From: Dehalococcoidia bacterium
GTDB taxonomy: Bacteria > Chloroflexota > Dehalococcoidia > UBA6926
Direction of reading: 5' to 3'
Length of the DNA stretch: 6,107 bases
NCBI GenBank assembly: GCA_030754805.1
Contig: JASLZO010000077.1
Span: 1 to 6,107 of the forward strand
The translations under genes were made by a program, and so were the position numbers. Positions 1-5,974 of the stretch are shown here, piece by piece; positions within the stretch are counted from its first letter, which is position 1, and each line of letters starts with the position of its first letter. The notes beneath the pieces were generated by a model. That model was given only the letters and a program-made list of their open reading frames with translations, was not told the DNA's origin and did not search any database.

Positions 1-114
1 ACGCAGAGCTACAGGCTTGCCTTTACGATCATCGCCGTGCCGCTTGTGCTCGCCATTCCAATGATCTTAACCATCAGGAGGATCCCGAGCGAAGCTGCCA
101 TCCCGGTTACTTAA
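1..114 (+). CDS. C-terminal end of a membrane protein, probably MFS transporter (partial)
   Basis: Reading from base 1 in frame 1 gives 37 residues before a TAA stop at 112-114; the gene begins outside the window. The fragment contains one hydrophobic segment (about residues 6-25, from LAFTII to PMILTI) followed by TIRRIP, a basic stretch that would stay on the cytoplasmic side, and a short polar tail. This is how the last transmembrane helix and tail of major facilitator transporters usually look. A single helix cannot identify the family, so MFS is a guess and no substrate can be proposed. The next gene, on the same strand, starts 147 bases downstream after its own candidate promoter, so they need not be co-transcribed. 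Confidence 0.55.
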   Translation, partial: TQSYRLAFTIIAVPLVLAIPMILTIRRIPSEAAIPVT

Positions 115-165
115 TCCGGTGCGATCTACGGTGAAACTCACGGCGTCCTCGCGTCGCTCGGCGGG

Positions 166-219
166 TATCGTGTGCACCTCACGATCCATTGACCCGCCAC
201 TCGACCGCGCATTATCGTG
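166..219 (+). promoter_or_regulatory. Candidate promoter with ATCGTG half-sites upstream of the flavoprotein gene
   Basis: TTGACC (189-194) is a 5/6 match to the -35 consensus, and TATCGT (213-218), 18 bases further on, is a 4/6 match to the -10. Just upstream is an inverted repeat with perfect 6-base arms, ATCGTG (167-172) and CACGAT (180-185), separated by 7 bases. A third copy, TATCGTG (213-219), lies on the putative -10 and matches TATCGTG at 166-172 exactly. Sites bracketing and overlapping a promoter suggest an operator for a repressor or activator of the gene starting at 262. The assignment is pattern reading only; no regulator gene is visible in the window. Confidence 0.3.
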
Positions 220-261
220 CTTCAATAGATCCGTCCGATTGACACCAACGATGGGGGAACT

Positions 262-1407
262 ATGGCTGGGCTGCGAACACCGCTTTGCGATCTGTTGAGA
301 ATCGAATACCCGATCGTCCTGGCCGGGATGGCCACTGGAACCGGCACGCAGGCCCTGGCCCCGACGCCGACCGAACTCGTCGCCGCTGTCTCGAACGCCG
401 GCGGCCTCGGAGTCATGGGCTACGGGTTCAGCACACCGCAGGAATTCGACGAAGGCATCAGGAAGCTCCGGACCCTTACCGATCGCCCCTTCGGCGTCGA
501 CTTCATGGTGCCGGCGAAGTTCGCCGACGTTGGCGACAAAACCAACAACGAGATCCGGGTCGACATCGAACGCGACTATCCGAAACACGTCGAGTTCGTC
601 AGGAGCCTCGTCGAGCAGTTTAACCTGCCCGAGGTCGAGATCCCTGACGAAATTCCGGGCGAGTCTCAGGCGATGATCCGACAAAGGGTCGAGGTCATGC
701 TTGATAACAAGGTCCCTGTCTTCGCTTGCGCCACAGGCGAGCCGCCTGACTACATCGTGGAACCGGCGCACGATCAAGGGATGCAGATCATCGGGATGAC
801 CGGCGCGGTCCGACACGCCGCCAGGCAGATGGCGGCGGGGTCCGACATCATCACCGCTCAGGGCACCGAGGCCGGAGGACACACCGGCAACATCACCTCG
901 TTTGTCCTCATCCCACAGATAGTCGACTACGTCAAACCGCGCCCCGTCCTCGCCGCGGGTGGCATCGGTACAGGCCGCCATGTCGCCGCCGCCATGGCGC
1001 TCGGCGCACAGGGCGTCTGGGTCGGCACCGCGTTCCTCGCCTCGGAAGAGACGAACATCGAACCACCTCACCAGGAGAGGATCCTCGAAGGCCGGTCAGA
1101 GCAGTTCACGGCAAGCAAGTTCGGAGATGGGATGCAGGCCAGGTCATTCGAAAGCGAAGTGAAAAGGGCGTGGGAAGCGTCGGACCTCCAACCACTGACC
1201 ATGCCCCTGCAGGCCATCCTCCAGGAACCCCTCACGGTCGCCGCGCGGCAGATCGGTCGCCTCGACCTCGTCAGCAACTCCGCGGGTCAGGTCGCCGGCA
1301 TGATCACCGAGCGTCGCCCTGCGAAGGACATCCTCATGGGCCTCGTTGAAGAAGCCGAAGAAACCATCGGACAGCTCCGCTCCAATACAAGCGCCGCGAT
1401 GACCTGA
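262..1407 (+). CDS. Nitronate monooxygenase / 2-nitropropane dioxygenase-family flavoprotein
   Basis: This 381-residue protein belongs to the FMN-dependent TIM-barrel family that includes nitronate monooxygenase and the enoyl-ACP reductase FabK. Family members oxidise nitronates such as propionate 3-nitronate, or in the FabK branch reduce enoyl-ACP. Visible features are the N-terminal strand YPIVLAGMA (16-24) with AAVSNAGGLGVMGYG (41-55), the family motif AQGTEAGGHTG (199-209) with the candidate catalytic His207, and the phosphate-binding stretch PVLAAGGIGTGRHVAAAMALGAQ from 228, followed by GVWVGTAFLASEE. A charged insertion at about 85-150 makes it longer than many members. The ATG at 262 follows GGGGGA (253-258), a close-spaced but usable ribosome binding site. 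There is no signal peptide, so it is cytoplasmic. Nothing nearby fixes the substrate, and an acyl-CoA- or acyl-ACP-linked reductase role is possible. Confidence 0.9.
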   Translation: MAGLRTPLCDLLRIEYPIVLAGMATGTGTQALAPTPTELVAAVSNAGGLGVMGYGFSTPQEFDEGIRKLRTLTDRPFGVDFMVPAKFADVGDKTNNEIRVDIERDYPKHVEFVRSLVEQFNLPEVEIPDEIPGESQAMIRQRVEVMLDNKVPVFACATGEPPDYIVEPAHDQGMQIIGMTGAVRHAARQMAAGSDIITAQGTEAGGHTGNITSFVLIPQIVDYVKPRPVLAAGGIGTGRHVAAAMALGAQGVWVGTAFLASEETNIEPPHQERILEGRSEQFTASKFGDGMQARSFESEVKRAWEASDLQPLTMPLQAILQEPLTVAARQIGRLDLVSNSAGQVAGMITERRPAKDILMGLVEEAEETIGQLRSNTSAAMT

Positions 1408-1535
1408 CCAGTATCAAGATCACCTCGAGTGAAGCCGCCAGTCCCGAATCCGGGTGCATTTGATTTGTGCACTGGAGCCGCGCGGCCTATCAGGCGGAGA
1501 GAGAATGGCGCGATCGAAATAATCTGATCCGGGGG
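1408..1535. other. Intergenic region with three small dyads between convergent genes
   Basis: No gene is supported here. Three short symmetric elements follow one another: CCCG-AATC-CGGG (1443-1454), GTGCA-N9-TGCAC (1454-1472) and the perfect palindrome GCCGCGCGGC (1477-1486). The region lies downstream of the plus-strand flavoprotein gene and beyond the end of the minus-strand ABC-F gene, where termination signals are expected. None of the hairpins is followed by a run of T on either strand, so a classical intrinsic terminator is not shown. Confidence 0.3.
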
Positions 1536-1742
1536 TTATATCGCAAACAGAAAGTCGCACTTGGAGGCAACGTAGATCGAGTTGGCGTGGGTCCAGTCCC
1601 CGATGTTGTCAACGACCCTTCCTTCGCAGTCGGTCCAGGTCGCGAACCCCTCAACAGAACTCAGCGTCCGGTCGGTTATTGGGGTGAAATCGAACGCATC
1701 AAATAGTTCGATCGCCTCGCCAATCAACTGGTTCCAAACTCG
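1536..1742 (-). pseudogene. Possible PIN-domain C-terminal remnant, in frame after the ABC-F stop codon
   Basis: Directly after the TAG stop of the ABC-F gene, the same frame stays open for 68 codons to a TAA (1536-1538). The encoded stretch starts RVWNQLIGEAIELFDAF and ends GDWTHANSIYVASKCDFLFAI. Its end resembles the last conserved block of PIN-domain nucleases: an acidic residue and His, then a small-residue helix and CDxL before a terminal strand (family pattern: D..H, A, C/A-D-x-L-T). There is no good ATG; the only in-frame start is TTG at 1727 without a ribosome binding site. The N-terminal PIN half with the first catalytic Asp is absent. It is probably a decayed fragment; it could also be chance open frame, as the opposite strand is open for 79 codons too (1467-1706). 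Confidence 0.3.
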
Positions 1743-3605
1743 CTACTCGGCCCATTCCACCCAGGCGGCTTCGAGGTCGGACTGGACGCGGGTGTACTCC
1801 TTGCCCAATCGGGTGATGGCGGCAACATTCGCATCAACGGAGGCTTTTTCGAGCTCGTCGTGCAGTTCAGTTAAGCGCTCTTCCAGGCGCGCAATCGTCT
1901 TTTCTGCGGGGTGAGGCCGCATGGCCTCTGCTCGTTGGCGACGGAGTTCCCGTCTGTTCGTCGGCGCGCGCGCACGCACGGCAGGAACCGCATGGGAAGA
2001 CTGAGCCTTTCGGGAATCAGTCCACTCCTCGAATCCCTCCGGGAAGACGGTGAGCGATCCGTCCTCGGTGATCCAGAGCTGTTCCGCCAGCGTGGACACG
2101 AGCGTCCGGTCGTGAGAGACGACCAAAAGGGTGCCTTGATACTCGAGGAGAACCGCTTCGATCGCATCTCTGCTCGCGATGTCTAGGTGTGTGGTCGGTT
2201 CGTCGAGGACCAATAGATTGGGGGCCATGAGCAAAAGGCGAGCGATCGCAAGGCGTGCTCTTTCCCCACCGCTAAGCACACTCACCCGTTTGGAGACATC
2301 GTCGCCCTGAAACAGAAATCTCGCGAGATAACTCCGGGCATCCTCCGGATTCAACTGCTCCATTTCGATGAGCGCTTCCATCGCGGTGGCACGCTCCGGA
2401 AGGTCGCCGAGTTCCTGCTTGAGGAAGCCAGGGCGGACGCCCTCTCCGAGAGAAGCGGTACCCGCCAGAGGCTGGATGAGACCCAGCAGATTATGGACGA
2501 GGGTGGTTTTGCCTGACCCGTTCGGTCCGATGATGCATGTCCGGGATCCGCGCCGTAACGTGATGTTTGGGACCTCCAAGAGTTGCCGAACCGTCCCGTC
2601 GTCCTCCGTGACCGAAACGCGGAGAGCATCCGTTGTCAGCACCACATTCCCCGATCGAGGGATCTGGAGCGCTCGCTCCAACCGGACGGTTCGTTCTGCT
2701 TGGGGGGCGCCGGTCAACTCCAACCGGGCCAACCTGGTCTCGCGGCCTCGTGCCTGGCGCGCGTTTTGTCCGGCACGATTTCTCTCGATGAATTCCCGTT
2801 CTTTCGCCAGGAATTCCTGCTGTTTTTCGTATTCCCGTCGCTGACGCTCTTCCCGCTCCGCCTTGAGCCCGCGGTAACGAGAATATGGTCCCGGGTACAC
2901 GGTCAAGCGCGCCCGGGAGATCTCCCAAGTCTCCCGGGTCACCCGGTCAAGAAAGTACCGGTCGTGGGAAACCACGACGAAGGCACGCTTGGACTTCGAT
3001 AAGAAACCCTCGAGCCAATCCAACGCCTGGAAATCCAAGTAGTTCGTCGGCTCATCGAGCAACAAAAGGTCTGGGTCCGACAACAGGGCGCGGGCAAGCG
3101 CGGCGCGAGTTCGCTCCCCACCGCTCGCAACGGTGGAAGGCGTGTCTAGTGCCTTTCCGGAAAGGCCGACCTGGGCAGCGGTCCGTTCCGCCACGTGGAC
3201 ATGATCGGTCCCCCCCAGAGAGTCATACATCGCGAGGAGCGATTCGTAACGCTCTCTGGCGATCGCTCCCGTCTCGGCGTCATCTGGCTCGGCGGGGTTT
3301 GTCAGGCTTCGCTCCAGGTCGGAGAGCTGCCGAAATGCTCCCATAATCTCGTCCCGCAGCGTTCCGGCAGAAGAAGAATCTCCGATTTGGGGTACATAGC
3401 CGAGGCGCAAGCCTCGCATTCGATCGAGCGATCCTTCATCCGGCTCCAGCTCGCCGAGGATGAGGCGGAGGAGCGATGTCTTTCCGGAACCATTCGGGCC
3501 GACGATGCCGATGCGTCCGTCGTCCAACAGCTTGAATTCGACGTCTGATAGAACCCGTCGTTCGCCGTAGTGGAAGGCGACGCCAGAAGCCGAAAGGATT
3601 TGCAT
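1743..3605 (-). CDS. ABC-F family ATPase (ribosome-associated, no membrane domain)
   Basis: The 620-residue protein has two ABC ATPase domains in one chain and no transmembrane segment, the ABC-F layout. These proteins bind the ribosomal E site and act in translation; some confer resistance to ribosome-targeting antibiotics. Domain 1 has Walker A GPNGSGKT (36-43), signature ASGGERTR (160-167), Walker B LLLLDEPTNYLD with Glu185, and H-loop His214. A charged helical linker follows (about 240-310, rich in Arg, Lys, Glu and Gln). Domain 2 has Walker A GPNGSGKT (360-367), signature LSGGERAR (444-451), Walker B LLVLDEPTTHLD with Glu469, and H-loop His498. A basic then coiled-coil tail spans about 548-620. 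All ATPase motifs are intact. An in-frame TAG lies immediately before the ATG, so translation cannot start earlier, and no Shine-Dalgarno sequence precedes it. Whether it is a housekeeping or resistance type cannot be decided. Confidence 0.95.
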   Translation of the reverse strand: MQILSASGVAFHYGERRVLSDVEFKLLDDGRIGIVGPNGSGKTSLLRLILGELEPDEGSLDRMRGLRLGYVPQIGDSSSAGTLRDEIMGAFRQLSDLERSLTNPAEPDDAETGAIARERYESLLAMYDSLGGTDHVHVAERTAAQVGLSGKALDTPSTVASGGERTRAALARALLSDPDLLLLDEPTNYLDFQALDWLEGFLSKSKRAFVVVSHDRYFLDRVTRETWEISRARLTVYPGPYSRYRGLKAEREERQRREYEKQQEFLAKEREFIERNRAGQNARQARGRETRLARLELTGAPQAERTVRLERALQIPRSGNVVLTTDALRVSVTEDDGTVRQLLEVPNITLRRGSRTCIIGPNGSGKTTLVHNLLGLIQPLAGTASLGEGVRPGFLKQELGDLPERATAMEALIEMEQLNPEDARSYLARFLFQGDDVSKRVSVLSGGERARLAIARLLLMAPNLLVLDEPTTHLDIASRDAIEAVLLEYQGTLLVVSHDRTLVSTLAEQLWITEDGSLTVFPEGFEEWTDSRKAQSSHAVPAVRARAPTNRRELRRQRAEAMRPHPAEKTIARLEERLTELHDELEKASVDANVAAITRLGKEYTRVQSDLEAAWVEWAE

Positions 3606-3655
3606 CTAACTGTGCACCGGATGTCCGACCCCGTTGGCACGGAACGTGAGGCGGA

Positions 3656-3895
3656 TCAGCCTCCAGTAACGAGCGCCGCACCAACGTTGGCGCTCTCCTC
3701 GTCCTGCTCACCCGTTCCGCCGCCCATCCAGGCGGCGCCAGCGAGGACTCCATCCCGGATGATCAGAACTGCGCCCTGCCCGTAGATCATGTTGCCACCC
3801 TCGGCCGCCTGGATCCCTCGGAAGATCGGGAGGTCCGCCAAGTTCATCAAAACACCGGTCGGCCTGCCAAAGGCCACGAACGTATTCAGTCTCCG
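3656..3895 (-). pseudogene. GlcG/HbpS-family (DUF336) C-terminal remnant
   Basis: A minus-strand frame ending in TGA at 3656-3658 encodes a recognisable C-terminal part of the GlcG/HbpS heme-binding-like family. From about 3892 it reads LNTFVAFGRPTGVL (family: KAyTAvafgrpT), then NLADLPIFRGIQAAEGG, then GQGAVLIIRDGVLAGAAWMGGGTGEQDEESANVGAAL, matching the usual GGvPi..dG.vvGaiGvSGg..eqDe.vA pattern. The N-terminal half of the usual ~135-150-residue domain is missing. The frame runs on to 3988 but reads as unrelated sequence with only a TTG start and runs into the neighbouring divergent gene. I read it as a 5'-truncated pseudogene. It lies 50 bases upstream of the ABC-F start on the same strand, so the two may once have been co-transcribed. 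Confidence 0.5.
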
Positions 3896-4000
3896 CCACT
3901 CTATGCGTGTGCGCGGAGGGCGGCAACTGGTGGACCCACATATGATTGTGTCGGCACCCTCGGCCGGCACGCATTGCAATTGGCACAAACCTTGGATCTG
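3896..4000 (+). promoter_or_regulatory. Upstream region of the MaoC operon with a candidate -10 element
   Basis: This stretch carries no convincing gene and precedes the first hotdog gene. TATGAT at 3941-3946 matches the -10 consensus in 5 of 6 positions and sits within CACA-TATGAT-TGTG (3937-3950), which has short inverted flanks. No convincing -35 element lies 16-18 bases upstream. GGCAC is repeated at 3953, 3966 and 3982, the last within TTGGCACAAACCTTGG. A transcript starting near 3953 would have a leader of about 48 bases before the ATG at 4001. Confidence 0.25.
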
Positions 4001-5011
4001 ATGGACGAATTGCGGACCAGAATCGGTATCGAAGGTCCCGCGACCACCCTTCCGCCCGTGACGCAGGATCAGATCGCCCGCTATTGCTACGCCGTGGACG
4101 ATTTGAACCCTTTGTACCTGGATGACGGCGTTGCCGCCGCCGGCCCGTATGGACAGGTCGTGGCGCCCCCGCTTTTCTCAGCAGTGCCGAGTTTCCCGCC
4201 CGCTTCGCTCTCAGAACTGCGGCCCGACGGGCTACCTTCGTCCGAAGCCGATCCTCTTCGGCCGCCGATTCCGGGCGCGCAGACCCGATTGACCGGCGCC
4301 AGCTTTATTTTCACACGTCCGATCAGAGTCGGCGACGTCCTGACCAGCCGCTCCCACTTCGCAGATGTGTACCAGAGGGAGGGGCGATCCGGCAGCATGG
4401 TGTTCACGGTCAAAGAGACGCGACTGACGGATCAAGAAGGAAGCCCGGTCAGCACCGAGCGTGTGACGACGGCCGCCATTCTGAACCCGAAGATGGACAC
4501 CGGGACTGGAAGCTTCGCCGTCGACCTGCGGGCAGGGGAACGAGCTGAGTCGATCGGCCTGCCTCCTGCGCATTCGCCCTCGTTGAACTTCGTAACCGCC
4601 GGGATGACTTTACCGGAGATTACTCGACGTATCACATCGGTCCAGGTATTCCTCTACGGCGCCCAAAAGAGGAATAGCCACCTGATCCATCACGATGAGA
4701 ACCACGCACGGAAAGAAGGGTTGCCTGGCCGCGTCGCCCAAGGCGACCTGCTTGCTGATTTATTGTGCCAGGTGGCGACCCGATGGGCCGGCCCGGATGG
4801 GATACTGCGCAGCTTCACCTACGAGGCGAGGGGGCCTGGTTTTATTGGGGAAGAGATTCATCACTCGGGCGTCGTTACTAGGCGATGGGTTGAAGCGAAC
4901 ACAGGACTCGTAGAGTTGCGGTTGAGGAGCGAAGGCACTGATGGACGCCTGTGTGTCCAAGGTACGGCGGTGGTTGAGTTCGCGATGGCGCGCGAACGAC
5001 CTCAGGCGTAA
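4001..5011 (+). CDS. Double-hotdog MaoC / FAS1-like dehydratase family protein
   Basis: This 336-residue protein is a tandem hotdog of the MaoC family, with an N-terminal FAS1-like dehydratase domain and a C-terminal MaoC-like half. Such proteins hydrate or dehydrate acyl-thioesters, usually CoA. The N half (about 15-165) has YCYAVDDLNPLYLDD (28-42) followed by YGQVVAPPLF (50-59); it keeps D-x-NP but has Tyr39 where catalytic hydratases carry His, as is usual for this half. The C half (about 205-330) has LYGAQKRNSHLIHHDENHAR (218-237), the equivalent of the family's N-x-H-x-IH-x-D motif, with candidate His230 and Asp232, then the gating segment LPGRVAQGDLLADLL. ATG 4001 is preferred; TTG codons at 3974, 3980 and 3992 are in frame, and neither start has a strong ribosome binding site. 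The next gene starts 13 nt after the stop, so this probably leads an operon. Confidence 0.85.
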   Translation: MDELRTRIGIEGPATTLPPVTQDQIARYCYAVDDLNPLYLDDGVAAAGPYGQVVAPPLFSAVPSFPPASLSELRPDGLPSSEADPLRPPIPGAQTRLTGASFIFTRPIRVGDVLTSRSHFADVYQREGRSGSMVFTVKETRLTDQEGSPVSTERVTTAAILNPKMDTGTGSFAVDLRAGERAESIGLPPAHSPSLNFVTAGMTLPEITRRITSVQVFLYGAQKRNSHLIHHDENHARKEGLPGRVAQGDLLADLLCQVATRWAGPDGILRSFTYEARGPGFIGEEIHHSGVVTRRWVEANTGLVELRLRSEGTDGRLCVQGTAVVEFAMARERPQA

Positions 5012-5024
5012 CAAGGGTGGAGAG

Positions 5025-5447
5025 GTGACCGAACGGCCCACTATCACGGATCTCCCCGCGGGCTGGAAGTTCCCTCCCGGGAGCGTTGAATTTTCGCGTG
5101 ATGCCGTGAACCAGTACAACGCCGCGGTGGGGAAGGGTGGAGAGGTTGCAACTCCCGATGGGGAGATCGCACCTGCGGGCGCGGTCGTCACGTTGTGTAA
5201 TGGCGTTTGCCTCGAGAACGTGATCCTACCGCCGAGGACCCTGCATATCGGGCAGGACGTGGAGATCCTGGGTGCCATTCCGATCGGTACGACGCTGGAC
5301 GTGCGCGCGGAGATCCATTCTTCTCAGGAACACCGAGGGGTGCGGATCGTCGCGATCGACATGTTCGCCTCGACTGCCTTCGAAGGTGCGGAAAGGTTCG
5401 TTGGAAGGGCGACCCTGATGATTCCGGTTACCGACGAGGAGGCGTGA
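5025..5447 (+). CDS. MaoC-like single-hotdog subunit lacking the catalytic dyad
   Basis: The 140-residue protein has the size and layout of one hotdog domain of the FAS1-like dehydratase type: VEFSRDAVNQYNAAVG (21-36) as first strand and hot-dog helix, an AP-containing segment (49-50), RTLHIGQDVEILGAIPIGTTL (from 71, the typical lHxgqe...v..GttL stretch), then long strands ending GRATLMIPV (127-135). The D-x-NP-x-H motif is absent, so it is unlikely to be catalytic alone. I chose GTG 5025: it follows AAGGG and GGAG (5013-5022), begins 13 nt after the previous stop, and the domain fits this length; the frame is open upstream to an ATG at 4941, but that would overlap the previous gene by 71 bases. 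Its stop overlaps the next start as TGATG, implying translational coupling and a heteromeric complex. Non-catalytic partners of this kind are known in HadABC and ChsH1/ChsH2 hydratases. Confidence 0.75.
   Translation: MTERPTITDLPAGWKFPPGSVEFSRDAVNQYNAAVGKGGEVATPDGEIAPAGAVVTLCNGVCLENVILPPRTLHIGQDVEILGAIPIGTTLDVRAEIHSSQEHRGVRIVAIDMFASTAFEGAERFVGRATLMIPVTDEEA
5436..5442 (+). promoter_or_regulatory. Ribosome binding site of the downstream MaoC hydratase
   Basis: GAGGAGG lies 4 nt before the ATG at 5447, inside the end of the preceding gene. It fixes that start, although the reading frame is open much further upstream (to 5207). Confidence 0.7.
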
Positions 5448-5842
5448 TGGAGGCTGGAGACAAACTGCCGACACTTGTGAAAGACGTATCAACACCAAGC
5501 ATCACGGAATACGCGAAGGCCTCCGGAGATATGAACCCGCTCCACGTCGACGAGAAGTACGGTGCGACAACGCAGTTCGGCAGCAACATCGCGCACGGAA
5601 TGTTCATGTTCGGTTATCTCTCCGAACTGCTGACGCTCGCGTTTGGGGCTGACTGGGCTGCGAACGCCCAGATCCGATCGCGGTTCCGTCACCCCGCTCG
5701 CCCCGGGGATAGGGTTACCGTCACCGGCGAAGTGAAATCGGTGATGGACGAGGGCGGCCGGGCGAGGGTCCGGTGCACGGTGGAGTGCCGGATACAGGAC
5801 GGCAACGTCGTGGCAGCTGGTGATGCGAGTCTGCTCGTCTAG
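5447..5842 (+). CDS. MaoC-family (R)-hydratase, catalytic subunit
   Basis: This 131-residue single-hotdog protein carries the complete (R)-specific enoyl-CoA hydratase (hydratase 2) signature: YAKASGDMNPLHVD (22-35), with catalytic dyad Asp28 and His33, then FGSNIAHGMFMFGYLS (44-59), the helix and gating loop. The second half has RFRHPARPGDRVTVTGEV, the usual late-strand motif of the family. It would hydrate a trans-2-enoyl-CoA to a 3-hydroxyacyl-CoA in the cytoplasm. The ATG shares its A with the preceding TGA (TGATG) and has a strong GAGGAGG site, so it is co-translated with the dyad-lacking subunit and probably assembles with it. In M. tuberculosis ChsH1 the equivalent residues, as I recall, are Asp29 and His34. 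Acyl chain specificity cannot be read from the sequence; a dehydratase role in a synthesis pathway is the alternative. Confidence 0.9.
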   Translation: MEAGDKLPTLVKDVSTPSITEYAKASGDMNPLHVDEKYGATTQFGSNIAHGMFMFGYLSELLTLAFGADWAANAQIRSRFRHPARPGDRVTVTGEVKSVMDEGGRARVRCTVECRIQDGNVVAAGDASLLV

Positions 5843-5896
5843 CTGGCAATTGCATGGCGCTAAGAATGCGCGTCGGAAAATGAACTTCAGCCACCG

Positions 5897-5924
5897 TTGC
5901 AGAGAGGCGAGTTCCAGCTATGAC
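5897..5924 (+). promoter_or_regulatory. Weak candidate promoter before the thiolase-like gene
   Basis: TTGCAG (5897-5902) and TATGAC (5919-5924) are separated by 16 bases and match the -35 and -10 consensus at 3 and 4 positions. It is the best pair in the 132-base gap and is followed at once by an inverted repeat. The gap suggests the thiolase may be separately controlled, but read-through from the hotdog genes is equally possible. Confidence 0.2.
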
Positions 5925-5947
5925 GCGGTGTAACATTACCCCACCGC
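5925..5947. repeat. 23-bp inverted repeat upstream of the thiolase-like gene (candidate operator)
   Basis: Arms GCGGTG (5925-5930) and CACCGC (5942-5947) are perfectly complementary and separated by 11 bases. Inside lies a second dyad, GTAA-CA-TTAC (5930-5939). It sits directly after the candidate -10 and 15 bases before the ribosome binding site, a repressor-type location. No T-run follows, so an intrinsic terminator is unlikely. A 5' leader hairpin is the other reading. Confidence 0.35.
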
Positions 5948-5961
5948 AGACCTGAGGGAGC

Positions 5962-5967
5962 AGGAGG
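5962..5967 (+). promoter_or_regulatory. Strong ribosome binding site of the thiolase-like gene
   Basis: AGGAGG with a 7-nt spacer to ATG 5975 is the best Shine-Dalgarno sequence in the window and selects this ATG over the in-frame ATG at 5981. Confidence 0.75.
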
Positions 5968-5974
5968 CCTGAGA

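Noticed and set aside
251..298. Tiny overlapping open frame from ATG 251 (15 codons) across the flavoprotein start
   Set aside because: It has no ribosome binding site of its own and no meaningful composition; probably chance.
67..1071. Long minus-strand open frame (334 codons) opposite the flavoprotein gene
   Set aside because: It reads as low-complexity Asp/Arg/Gly-rich sequence, has no recognisable motif and is antisense to a clear family member; it is a codon-bias shadow.
1467..1706. Plus-strand open frame of 79 codons between the convergent genes
   Set aside because: No ribosome binding site or family resemblance, and it is antisense to the PIN-like stretch, which has a better resemblance to a protein.
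2368..3548. Several plus-strand open frames of 110-160 codons opposite the ABC-F gene
   Set aside because: They are Arg/Ser/Pro-rich shadows of the ABC-F coding sequence with no domain features.
3980..3997. A sigma-54-like -24/-12 match, TTGGCAC-N5-TTGG
   Set aside because: The GG at -24 and the spacing fit, but the -12 element is GG instead of GC, and the implied transcript start (about 4007) would fall inside the coding region after the ATG at 4001.
4941..5024. Upstream start (ATG 4941) for the single-hotdog subunit
   Set aside because: It would overlap the previous gene by 71 bases with a basic extension unlike the family; GTG 5025 has purine-rich sequence at good spacing.
5846..5853. 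GCAATTGC palindrome after the MaoC hydratase stop codon
   Set aside because: It is only 8 bases, with no loop and no T-run, so there is no basis for a terminator or operator call.
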